Shown here in pieces: positions 22,430-29,441 of a DNA stretch of 32,452 bases. This DNA comes from Gammaproteobacteria bacterium (GTDB lineage: Bacteria; Pseudomonadota; Gammaproteobacteria; Steroidobacterales; Steroidobacteraceae). The position numbers were made by a program, and so were the translations under genes. The notes below the pieces were generated by a model. The model saw nothing but the letters and a program-made list of their open reading frames with translations. It searched no databases and was not told the origin of the DNA. Each line of letters begins with the position of its first letter. Within the stretch, counting starts at the first letter, position 1. The stretch covers positions 56,700 through 89,151 of the forward strand of contig PKWJ01000014.1 of the NCBI GenBank assembly GCA_003132025.1, in the 5' to 3' direction.

Positions 22430-23152
22430 TCAGCCGCACTTCGACTCACCGCAATTCAGGCAGGTCATGCAATTGTCCATCATGACCACCGCCGCCGTGC
22501 TGCACTTGCCGCACAGTTGCGCGCCATCCGGAAAATGCGACTTCGAGAATGCGTCCTGCTGGTTCTTGCGCGCCTCGAACTCGGCGCGCTTGTCATCGAT
22601 CAGCTTCTTCTGATGCACATCCAGTTCGGTCTTGCGCATCAGCCCGATGCTCTGCAGGTGCCGCTCGATCACGTAACCGAGCTCGGCGATGATCGACGGC
22701 ATGAATTTTCCGCCCGGCTGCCAGTAGCCGCCGCGCGGGTCGAACACGGCCTTCAGTTCCGCCACCAGGAACGCGACGTCGCCCCCCTTGCGGAATACCG
22801 CCGAGATGATGCGGGTCAGCGCGACGATCCACTGGAAATGATCCAGGTTCTTCGAGTTGATGAACACCTCGAACGGGCGGCGCTGCTCGTACTCGGTGCC
22901 CTCGTTGAGCACGATGTCGTTGATGGTGACGTACATCGCGTGATCCGACACCGGGGTCTTGATCTTGTAGGTGGAGCCGATCAGCATCTCCGGACGCTGG
23001 ATCTCCTCGTGCATCCGGATCACTTTGGCGGTGCGGCCGTCGCGGCCGTGCGCCAGCTCCTCCGGCGGCGCGGCATTCTTCGCCGCTTGCGTGTCCTCCG
23101 GCTTCTGCACCCGGTACTTGACGATTTTCTTGTCGATGCGTGTGCTGCTCAT
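22430..23152 (-). CDS. nrdJb: NrdJb, second subunit/C-terminal part of class II ribonucleotide reductase
   Basis: 240 residues. Recognisable as the split C-terminal polypeptide of adenosylcobalamin-dependent RNR as in Pseudomonas: a basic N-terminus (IDKKIVKYRV), RPEMLIGSTYKIKTPVSDHA, YVTINDIVLNEGTEYEQRRP, FEVFINSKNLDHFQWIVALT, then ELGYVIERHL and a cysteine-rich tail LCGKCSTAAVVMMDNCMTCL followed by NCGESKCG. The tail cysteines (CxxC, then CxxCxxCxxxxC) are the redox-active or zinc motif needed to re-reduce the active site. It starts 2 bases after the nrdJa stop and is surely co-transcribed. Converges with the DNA glycosylase gene, 27 bases apart. Confidence 0.9.
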   Translation of the reverse strand: MSSTRIDKKIVKYRVQKPEDTQAAKNAAPPEELAHGRDGRTAKVIRMHEEIQRPEMLIGSTYKIKTPVSDHAMYVTINDIVLNEGTEYEQRRPFEVFINSKNLDHFQWIVALTRIISAVFRKGGDVAFLVAELKAVFDPRGGYWQPGGKFMPSIIAELGYVIERHLQSIGLMRKTELDVHQKKLIDDKRAEFEARKNQQDAFSKSHFPDGAQLCGKCSTAAVVMMDNCMTCLNCGESKCG

Positions 23153-23154
23153 GG

Positions 23155-25302
23155 TCAGAACTTCCCGTAGTAGCCTTCTTTCAAGGCGTCAAACAGATTG
23201 GCGGCGCTGTGGGACTCGCCGTCGTACTCGATCTCCTCGTCGCCGCGCGCGCTGACCTCGGTCCCGTCCTCGAGCGTGAACACATAGATGGTGTTCTTCA
23301 GATCGTCCTCCTTGACCAGCACGCCCTGGAACGCCTCCGGATTGAAGCGAAACGTCGTGCAGCCTTTCAGCCCCTGCTCGTGCGCATAGAGATAGATGCT
23401 CTTGAACTGGTCGTAGGGGAAATTGGTCGGCACATTCGCGGTCTTGGAGATCGACGAATCGATCCACTTCTGCGATGCCGCCTGTATATCCACATGCTGG
23501 TGCGGTGTCACTTCATCGGCAGACGTGAAATATTCCGGCAGCGTCTCGCCCTCCTTGGTCGATCCCGGCATCGCGCGCGCATTGACCAGCTCGCGATAGG
23601 CCAGCAGCTCGAACGAGAATACGTCGATCTTCTCCTTGGACTTGCGCCCCGGACGGATCACGTTGCGGAAGTAGTGATGCGCGAACGACGGCTCGATGCC
23701 GTTGCTGGCATTGTTCGCCAGCGACAGCGAGATCGTTCCGGTCGGCGCTATCGAGCTGTGATGAGTGAAACGGGCACCGATCTGCGCCAGCTGCTCAACC
23801 ACATGCGGGGCCACCGTGGCGATGCGCTGCATGTAGCGGCTGTATCGGGCGTGTAGCAGGCGTCCCGGAATCTTCGCGCCCGGCTTCCAGCCATCGGTGG
23901 CCATCTCCGGACGCTTGCGCAGCATCTGCTTGGTGACCGTGAACTCCTCGTTCATGATCGGCGCCGGTCCCTTCTCGCGCGCCAGTTCGAGCGCCGTCTC
24001 CCAGCCCGCAACTGCCATCTCGCGCGATACGTCCTCGGTGAACTTGACCGACTCGCTCGACCCGTACTTGGCACCGAGCAGCGTGATGGTCGATCCCAGG
24101 CCGAGGAATCCCATGCCGTGACGGCGTTTGCGCTCGATCTCCTGCCGCTGCCGCTCGAGCGGCAGGCCATTGATCTCCACCACGTTGTCCAGCATGCGCG
24201 TGAACACGCGCACCACGTCGCGATACTCATCCCAGTCGAAACGCGCCTGCGGGGTAAATGGCTCGCGCACGAAGCGCGTGAGATTGATCGAACCTAACAG
24301 GCACGCGCCATACGGCGGTAAACCCTGTTCGCCACAAGGGTTGGTGGCGCGGATGTTTTCGCACCACCAGTTGTTGTTCATCTCGTTCATGCGGTCGATC
24401 AGCACGAATCCCGGCTCGGCGAAATCGTAGGTCGAGGACATGATCACGTCCCACATGCGCCGTGCCGGCACGGTCTTGTAGACGCGGCAGGCCACCAGGC
24501 CCTCGTCGTTCGCGACGTAACCCTCGTGGGTCGGCCATTCGCGCCATACGAAATGCTGCGCGTCGCCCAGATCCGGCTGCTCGGCCTCGTACTCGCGCCG
24601 GCTGATCGGAAACGCGAGCTTCCACTCACGCTCCTCACGCACCGCCTGCATGAACTCGTCGGTGACCAGCAGCGACAGATTGAACTGCCGCAGGCGCCCG
24701 TTCTCGCGCTTGGCGCGCACGAAGTCCATGGCGTCGGGATGGCCAACATCGAAGGTGCCCATCTGCGCGCCGCGGCGGCCGCCAGCCGAGGACACCGTGA
24801 AACACATCTTGTCGTAGATATCCATGAACGACATCGGGCCCGAGGTATAGGCGCCGGCGCCGGACACGTAGGCGCCGCGCGGCCGCAGCGTCGAGAATTC
24901 ATAGCCGATGCCGCAGCCGGCCTTGAGCGTCAGTCCCGCCTCGTGCACCTTGCCGAGGATGTCGTCCATCGAATCATGGATGGTGCCCGAGACCGTGCAG
25001 TTGATGGTCGACGTGGCCGGCTTGTGCTCCAGCGCGCCGGCGTTCGAAGTCACGCGTCCGGCCGGAATCGCGCCATGGCGCAGCGCCCAGAGAAAGCGCT
25101 CATACCAGCGCTCGCGAATATCGCCGCGCTCGACGTCGGCCAGCGCGCGTGCGACACGCTTATAAGTGTCGTCCATGCTGCGGTCGATCGGCTCGCCATT
25201 CTTCGAACTGAGGCGATACTTCTTATCCCATATATCCAGCGACGCTTCCTGGTACGCAATGGTGTTGATGTCAGCAGTGACGAGTTTGACGACTGAATTC
25301 AT
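23155..25302 (-). CDS. nrdJa: NrdJa, catalytic part of adenosylcobalamin-dependent (class II) ribonucleotide reductase
   Basis: 715 residues from ATG 25302, with GGGGAG upstream at good spacing. Catalytic architecture: active-site Cys102 in TSTINCTVSGTIHDSMD, the N-C-E triad in NPCGEQ (Asn321, Cys323, Glu325) with the thiyl-radical Cys323, SINLTRF, and the phosphate-binding PTGTISLSL (520-528). GCTTFRFNPEAF near the C-terminus is also class II-like. It converts ribonucleotides to deoxyribonucleotides using AdoCbl instead of a diiron radical, so works with or without oxygen. The C-terminal redox tail is carried by nrdJb. The window has no cobalamin synthesis genes and I saw no B12 riboswitch upstream. 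Confidence 0.95.
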   Translation of the reverse strand: MNSVVKLVTADINTIAYQEASLDIWDKKYRLSSKNGEPIDRSMDDTYKRVARALADVERGDIRERWYERFLWALRHGAIPAGRVTSNAGALEHKPATSTINCTVSGTIHDSMDDILGKVHEAGLTLKAGCGIGYEFSTLRPRGAYVSGAGAYTSGPMSFMDIYDKMCFTVSSAGGRRGAQMGTFDVGHPDAMDFVRAKRENGRLRQFNLSLLVTDEFMQAVREEREWKLAFPISRREYEAEQPDLGDAQHFVWREWPTHEGYVANDEGLVACRVYKTVPARRMWDVIMSSTYDFAEPGFVLIDRMNEMNNNWWCENIRATNPCGEQGLPPYGACLLGSINLTRFVREPFTPQARFDWDEYRDVVRVFTRMLDNVVEINGLPLERQRQEIERKRRHGMGFLGLGSTITLLGAKYGSSESVKFTEDVSREMAVAGWETALELAREKGPAPIMNEEFTVTKQMLRKRPEMATDGWKPGAKIPGRLLHARYSRYMQRIATVAPHVVEQLAQIGARFTHHSSIAPTGTISLSLANNASNGIEPSFAHHYFRNVIRPGRKSKEKIDVFSFELLAYRELVNARAMPGSTKEGETLPEYFTSADEVTPHQHVDIQAASQKWIDSSISKTANVPTNFPYDQFKSIYLYAHEQGLKGCTTFRFNPEAFQGVLVKEDDLKNTIYVFTLEDGTEVSARGDEEIEYDGESHSAANLFDALKEGYYGKF

Positions 25303-25442
25303 GGGCGGCGGCTCCCCTTTCCGCGAAATCGGACACAGCAACAGGATCGGCTCCCTCTACCAGATCTAGTTGTGTGGAGGGCGGAGACTAATCAAGCTGC
25401 CCGGTCACCGTCAAGATTATGCAACACTTCTTTTCGGCTTAT

Positions 25443-25470
25443 TTTATATTTCTAAATCATACATATACAA
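25443..25470 (-). promoter_or_regulatory. candidate sigma-70 promoter for nrdJa-nrdJb
   Basis: On the minus strand: TTGTAT (25465-25470), a 16-base spacer, TATAAA (25443-25448). It lies about 140 bases upstream of the nrdJa start in the AT-rich block. The -35 is poor, the -10 good. Confidence 0.38.
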
Positions 25471-25633
25471 CACATATGCCCGTAACTTCATTAGCAGAAA
25501 ACTTCGCCAATCGGGAGTAATTACACGATCGCACCACATCAATAGGTTGTGTCCACCGTCCGTGCACCGGTGCTGCACAGCGCACCCACAGGCTATCCAC
25601 AACACAGTCGTCATACACCAGGGCACCGCAGCT

Positions 25634-25661
25634 CTTGAAACCGCGCAATCCACCTCCAACT
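25634..25661 (+). promoter_or_regulatory. candidate heat-shock (sigma-32) promoter for hsp20
   Basis: CTTGAAA (25634-25640) is a perfect match to the sigma-32 -35 element; after 13 bases comes CTCCAACT (25654-25661), a partial match to the CCCCATNT -10. It ends about 60 bases before the hsp20 ATG, the right place for a heat-inducible small heat-shock gene. Confidence 0.5.
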
Positions 25662-25722
25662 TCAGGTGCATGCAGTCGGGTCCAGTAGTGGCCCGGCGCC
25701 TAACCTAAACGGAGAGAAGACT

Positions 25723-26187
25723 ATGGTACTTGTACGTTATGAGCCCTGGAGCGCGGTCGAACGCCTCCATCGCCAGATTGGTCAGATTTTCAACGGCAAC
25801 GCGGATGCCCCGGCAGCCAACGGCGAAGCCGCGGCCGGCAATTCCGAGACGGCAGTGAACTGGATTCCGTCGGTGGACGTGTTCGAGCAGCCGGACAGCT
25901 TCGTGGTCCGCGCGGATCTTCCGGGCATTGAGCCCAAGGACATCCAGATCACCGCCGACAAGGGTGTATTGACCGTAACCGGCGAGCGCAAGCTCGAGCG
26001 GCCGGACGACCAGAAAGCCGTGTCGCGCCTGGAGCGAGTCGAGGGCCGATTCCTGCGTCGTTTCACCCTGCCCGAGAACGTGAAGACCGACGACATCCGT
26101 GCGCGTCATCTCAACGGCGTGCTCGAGGTGACGATCCCGAAAGTGGCGGCCCCGGAGCCGAAGCGGGTCAGCGTCGAGACGCATTGA
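25723..26187 (+). CDS. Hsp20/IbpA-family small heat-shock protein
   Basis: 154 residues from ATG 25723, preceded by GGAGAG at a good distance; an earlier in-frame ATG (25666) lies inside the promoter region and is unlikely. The alpha-crystallin domain covers about residues 45-150: NWIPSVDVFEQPDSFVVRAD, LPGIEPKDIQITADKGVLTV, ERVEGRFLRRFTLPENVKTD and the C-terminal GVLEVTIPKVAAPEPKRV, with the I-P-K variant of the IxI/V tail motif. The N-terminal segment (RYEPWSAVERLHRQIGQIFN) is the usual class A-like start. ATP-independent holdase that keeps denaturing proteins soluble in large oligomers. Probably sigma-32 controlled and monocistronic. Confidence 0.94.
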   Translation: MVLVRYEPWSAVERLHRQIGQIFNGNADAPAANGEAAAGNSETAVNWIPSVDVFEQPDSFVVRADLPGIEPKDIQITADKGVLTVTGERKLERPDDQKAVSRLERVEGRFLRRFTLPENVKTDDIRARHLNGVLEVTIPKVAAPEPKRVSVETH

Positions 26188-26220
26188 TTATCGAGACCCA
26201 TTGATCGTTATGCGGCGTTG

Positions 26221-26249
26221 TGCGGTACTGCGCATCATGCAGTACCGCA
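26221..26249. repeat. perfect 11-bp inverted repeat (stem-loop) after hsp20
   Basis: TGCGGTACTGC (26221-26231), loop GCATCAT, GCAGTACCGCA (26239-26249), no mismatches. It lies 33 bases past the hsp20 stop and ends 18 bases before the next gene. No T-tract follows, so a 3-prime stabiliser or Rho-linked end, or a palindromic binding site, are all possible. Confidence 0.6.
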
Positions 26250-26267
26250 TCGCGCCGGCTTGAGGAC

Positions 26268-27233
26268 ATGAGCGCTGCGATCCCGACGATCGAGCGACCA
26301 CGCACGATCTGCATTGCCGGGGGTACCGGCTTTGTCGGCCAGGCACTGATCTCCCACCTGATGCGCGCCGGCCACGCGCTGCGCGTGCTGACGCGCGCCA
26401 GCAGCCACGCCATCGACCTGCGGCCGTTGCCGAGCGTCGAGCTCGCAGTCGGCGACGTATACAGCGCGGAATTCCTACGCCGCAGCATCGACGGCTGCGA
26501 CGTCGTCATCAACCTGGTCGGAATCCTCAACGAGCGCGGCTTCGGTGGCGCCGGCTTTCGCCGTGCGCACGTGGAATTCACCGCCGCCCTGCTGCGCGCG
26601 CTGGTCCAGCTGCGGGTACCACGGCTGCTGCAGATGAGCGCGCTTAATGCCGATGCCGAGCGCGGCGCGAGCCACTACCTGCGCAGCAAGGGCGCAGCCG
26701 AACAATTGATACGCGCCACAGGTCCCGCGCTCGACTGGACCATCTTCCGGCCGTCGGTGATCTTCGGGCCGGCCGATTCACTGACCAATCGCTTCGCACA
26801 GCTTCTGCGCCTGACCGCGGGCCGGTTGCCGCTGGCCCGCGCCGCTGCACGCTTCGCACCGATCTATGTCGGCGATGTCGCCGCGGCCTTCATCCAGGCG
26901 CTGCACGGCGGCGCCAGCAGCCGCAAATGCTACGAGTTGTGCGGGCCGGAGGTGCTGACGCTGGAGCAGATCGTGCGCATCACGGCGAGCGCGGCGCACC
27001 TGCCGTGCCACATCTACCGCCTGCCAGACGCAGTCGCGCGCCTGCAGGCGAGCATCATGCAGTTGCTGCCCGGCAAGCCGTTCTCGGTCGACAATTACCG
27101 CTCGCTGCTGACCGACAGCGTCTGCCACGACGACGACGGCCTGCGGCTCGGCCCGGCTCGCGCCCGCCTCAGTGTTCTGGCACCGTTGTGGCTGGCGCCG
27201 AAATCACCGGCGCCGGCGCATCCGGTGCCGTAG
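26268..27233 (+). CDS. NAD(P)-binding protein, NDUFA9-like (atypical SDR)
   Basis: 321 residues from ATG 26268 with GAGG before it; the frame reaches back to a GTG at 26220 but that stretch is the stem-loop. N-terminal Rossmann motif ICIAGGTGFVGQALISHLMR (14-33), then DVVINLVGILNERGF, LLQMSALNADAERGASHYLR, SKGAAEQLIRATGPALDWTI, FRPSVIFGPADSLTNRFAQL, IYVGDVAAAFIQAL and CGPEVLTLEQIV. This matches the complex I NDUFA9-like family of atypical short-chain dehydrogenases, which bind NADPH; in many bacteria the role is unproven. The last 65 bases overlap the end of the convergent aminopeptidase gene. Confidence 0.9.
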   Translation: MSAAIPTIERPRTICIAGGTGFVGQALISHLMRAGHALRVLTRASSHAIDLRPLPSVELAVGDVYSAEFLRRSIDGCDVVINLVGILNERGFGGAGFRRAHVEFTAALLRALVQLRVPRLLQMSALNADAERGASHYLRSKGAAEQLIRATGPALDWTIFRPSVIFGPADSLTNRFAQLLRLTAGRLPLARAAARFAPIYVGDVAAAFIQALHGGASSRKCYELCGPEVLTLEQIVRITASAAHLPCHIYRLPDAVARLQASIMQLLPGKPFSVDNYRSLLTDSVCHDDDGLRLGPARARLSVLAPLWLAPKSPAPAHPVP

Positions 27234-28326
27234 GCGTCGCGGGTGTGGCAGGCGTCGCGCCGCCGGAGCGGCACAGCGCACGGCGCGCGCCGGCATCGGC
27301 TCGCATGTTCCTGACCGCGGCGTAGAAGGCAGGCAGGCTGCCGCCATTGGCCTCGAGCAGTCGCTCAAAGCCCGGCACGCAGTCGAAATAAGTGCCGAGC
27401 GAGGCCAGATGCGCATTGTTCAGCCCATCCGCGATCCATTTGTCGTAGCCGGTACGCAGCTTCTGCTGCCGTTCCACCGCCTGCACCTGCGCACCGGTGG
27501 CATCCAGGATCTCGCGCTTGCGGGCGCGCCGCTGGTCGATCGGCAGCGGTGGGGAAAGTGCATACAGTGCGGCCAGCCGCCGACGTCCGTCGGCAAATGC
27601 ATCGATCATGAGCTGGTCGGCCCGCTGTCGTTCTAAATAATCCTGCAGCTCCAGGCTGCGTCCGCGCGCAGCCAGCCAGCGCCGCAGCCCCTCCTGTTCC
27701 ACGCTCACCGCGAACGATTCATTGAACACGGTGTCGCCGCGCACGTAGATCAGTTGATGCGCCAGCTCGTGAAACATGGTGGACACCAGTTCCAAATCAC
27801 CATAACGAAGCATCGTATTGAGCACCGGGTCGGCGAAGTGTCCCAGCGTTGAATAGGCCGTCACGCCACCCACCATGACGTCGTTACCGCGCGCAGCCAG
27901 CTTGGCGGCCATGTTGCGGGCATCGCGCTCGCGAAAATAACCGCGGTAGCTCAGGCAGCCGGTGAATGGGAAGCACCAGCGCTGCGGCTCGACCGAGAAC
28001 TCCGGCGCCGCCACCACATTCCACACCACGTACAGTCGTTTCAGGTCGCTGTAAGTGCGATAGCTGCGGTTATCCGGCAGCCCCAGATCAGTGACCGCGA
28101 AGTCGCGCGCATCCTGTACCACCCGCAGCCGCGCCTTGAGTTCCTCGCTCGAGGCCGGATCGGCGATCACCTGTTCGATTGGGCGGCGCGCGCGCAGCAG
28201 CCGCCACTGCCCCTGTGCCGCCTGGGTAAAGTAGCCGATGGCGCACCCCGGCAGCGTGGCGCCGATCAGTGCCATCGCCAGCAATCGGGTTTTCACCAAG
28301 GTAAGGCTTCGGCGGTCGGTTAACAT
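27169..28326 (-). CDS. COG4324-type aminopeptidase, lipoprotein
   Basis: 385 residues. The N-terminus ends in a lipoprotein signal MALIGATLPGCAIGYFTQAA (lipobox LPGC, Cys28). The family signature is VNT-like NTMLRYGDLELVSTMFHELA followed by HQLIYVRGDTVFNESFAVSV: HELAHQ is the HExxH zinc site and NESFAVSVEQEG its downstream Glu. GYFTQAAQGQWRLLRARRPI near the start is also characteristic. It belongs to the putative zinc aminopeptidase family (Pfam Aminopep); the substrate is unknown. The C-terminus has a low-complexity Ala/Pro tail (ATPATPATPTAPDAPAP) and overlaps the convergent NDUFA9-like gene. The ATG 28326 lies 8 bases from the divergent cca start; GTG 28296 (residue 11) is a reasonable alternative. 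Confidence 0.86.
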   Translation of the reverse strand: MLTDRRSLTLVKTRLLAMALIGATLPGCAIGYFTQAAQGQWRLLRARRPIEQVIADPASSEELKARLRVVQDARDFAVTDLGLPDNRSYRTYSDLKRLYVVWNVVAAPEFSVEPQRWCFPFTGCLSYRGYFRERDARNMAAKLAARGNDVMVGGVTAYSTLGHFADPVLNTMLRYGDLELVSTMFHELAHQLIYVRGDTVFNESFAVSVEQEGLRRWLAARGRSLELQDYLERQRADQLMIDAFADGRRRLAALYALSPPLPIDQRRARKREILDATGAQVQAVERQQKLRTGYDKWIADGLNNAHLASLGTYFDCVPGFERLLEANGGSLPAFYAAVRNMRADAGARRALCRSGGATPATPATPTAPDAPAPVISAPATTVPEH

Positions 28327-28334
28327 GCGCTGTC

Positions 28335-29441
28335 ATGCAAGTGTATCTGGTTGGTGGTGCGGTCCGGGACGAGCTGCTGGGCTTAACGGCTGCCGAGCGC
28401 GACTGGGTGGTGGTCGGCGCTACGCCAGAACAGCTGCAGCAGGCCGGATATCGCGCCGTCGGGCGTGACTTTCCGGTGTTCCTGCACCCGGACACACACG
28501 AGGAATACGCCTTGGCACGGGTGGAGCGCAAGATCGGACCGGGCTATCGGGGCTTTGAGACCCGGTTCTCGCCCGAGGTGACCCTGCACCAGGATCTGCA
28601 ACGCCGCGACCTGACCATCAATGCGATGGCGCGCGCGCCGGATGGCACGCTCATCGACCCCTACGGTGGTCGCAACGATCTGGAGCAGCGCCTGCTGCGT
28701 CACGTGTCGCCGGCCTTTGTCGAAGACCCGGTGCGGGTCCTGCGCGTCGCCCGCTTTGCCGCGCGCCTGGCACCGCTGGGGTTCAGGCTAGCATCGGAAA
28801 CTGCGGCGCTCATGCGCCGCATGGTCGACAACGGCGAAATCAATTCGCTGGTGTCCGAACGCGTGTGGCGCGAGATGCAGCGCGCGCTGGGCGAGGCGCA
28901 TCCGGAGCAGTTCTTCGAGGTGCTGCAGGACAGCGGCGCCCTGGCAGTGCTGCTGCCGGAACTCGACTGGCGTGCTGCCGAGCGAGCGACGATGCAACGC
29001 GCAGCGCGTCTTTCCGCGGAGCCGAGCGTACGCTTCGCCGCCCTGCTGGCCGACGCCGCGCCGCAGGCGATCACGGCATTGTCCGAGCGGCTGCGCGTGC
29101 CGAACGACTATCGCGAGCTGGCGCTGCTCACCGCGCGGCTGTGGCAGCGTATCGCCGCGGCCGATGCGCTCGACGCCGGCGGTGTACTGGAGTTGCTGGA
29201 AGCCGCCGATGCCTTCCGCCGCCCGGATCGCTTCGAGCTGCTGCTGCGCGCTGCGCAGGCGCGATCCGGCAGTGACGACTCGCTGCATGCGGCGCTTGCC
29301 GTCGCGCTGGTCACCGCCGTGGGCGCGACGCTGCCGCCCGAGCAGATCGCGCAGCTCAAGGGGATTGCGATCGCCGCCGCCTATCGGGCGGCGCGCATCG
29401 AGCGCCTGCAGCAGCTTCAAAGCGAGCGCCGCAGATCCTGA
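28335..29441 (+). CDS. cca: CCA tRNA nucleotidyltransferase without HD domain
   Basis: 368 residues; E. coli Cca has 412. The nucleotidyltransferase half is very close to E. coli: YLVGGAVRDELLGL (4-17), RDWVVVGATPEQLQQAGY, GRDFPVFLHPDTHEEYALAR, RRDLTINAMA, EDPVRVLRVARFAARLAPLG and LVSERVWREMQRAL. It adds CCA to tRNA 3-prime ends in the cytosol. Two oddities. The first metal-ligand Asp of the DRD motif is Glu21 here (ERDW). The HD phosphohydrolase domain that follows PELD in E. coli (HPE.DTG.HT..) is absent: PELDWRAAERAT goes on to RFAALLADAAPQ, with no HD pair. So it probably lacks the 2-prime,3-prime-cyclic phosphodiesterase and phosphatase activities. The 3-prime end overlaps midA by 25 bases. 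Confidence 0.92.
   Translation: MQVYLVGGAVRDELLGLTAAERDWVVVGATPEQLQQAGYRAVGRDFPVFLHPDTHEEYALARVERKIGPGYRGFETRFSPEVTLHQDLQRRDLTINAMARAPDGTLIDPYGGRNDLEQRLLRHVSPAFVEDPVRVLRVARFAARLAPLGFRLASETAALMRRMVDNGEINSLVSERVWREMQRALGEAHPEQFFEVLQDSGALAVLLPELDWRAAERATMQRAARLSAEPSVRFAALLADAAPQAITALSERLRVPNDYRELALLTARLWQRIAAADALDAGGVLELLEAADAFRRPDRFELLLRAAQARSGSDDSLHAALAVALVTAVGATLPPEQIAQLKGIAIAAAYRAARIERLQQLQSERRRS

Larger units (their letters stand above)
25303..25722. other. AT-rich divergent regulatory region between nrdJa and hsp20
   Basis: 420 bases without a gene, distinctly AT-rich (especially 25430-25500), against GC-rich surroundings. It carries candidate promoters for both genes (listed separately), a DnaA-box-like CTATCCACA (25593-25601; one mismatch from TTATCCACA) and two NrdR-box-like sites ending in TTGTGT: CATCAATAGGTTGTGT (25537-25552) and CCAGATCTAGTTGTGT (25360-25375), with 11 and 9 of 16 matches to the consensus as I count them. 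Their 177-base separation is unlike the paired spacing of known NrdR sites, so these are weak. Short ORFs here have no coding character. Confidence 0.55.

Noticed and set aside
25370-25708. Short ORFs in the nrdJa-hsp20 intergenic region (112 codons plus, 75 codons minus).
   Set aside because: AT-rich, no ribosome sites of note, cover promoter-like elements and have no family resemblance.
25303-25722. Cobalamin riboswitch upstream of the B12-dependent ribonucleotide reductase.
   Set aside because: No B12-box-like sequence or long conserved fold was found; the region is AT-rich and lacks the GC-rich core expected.
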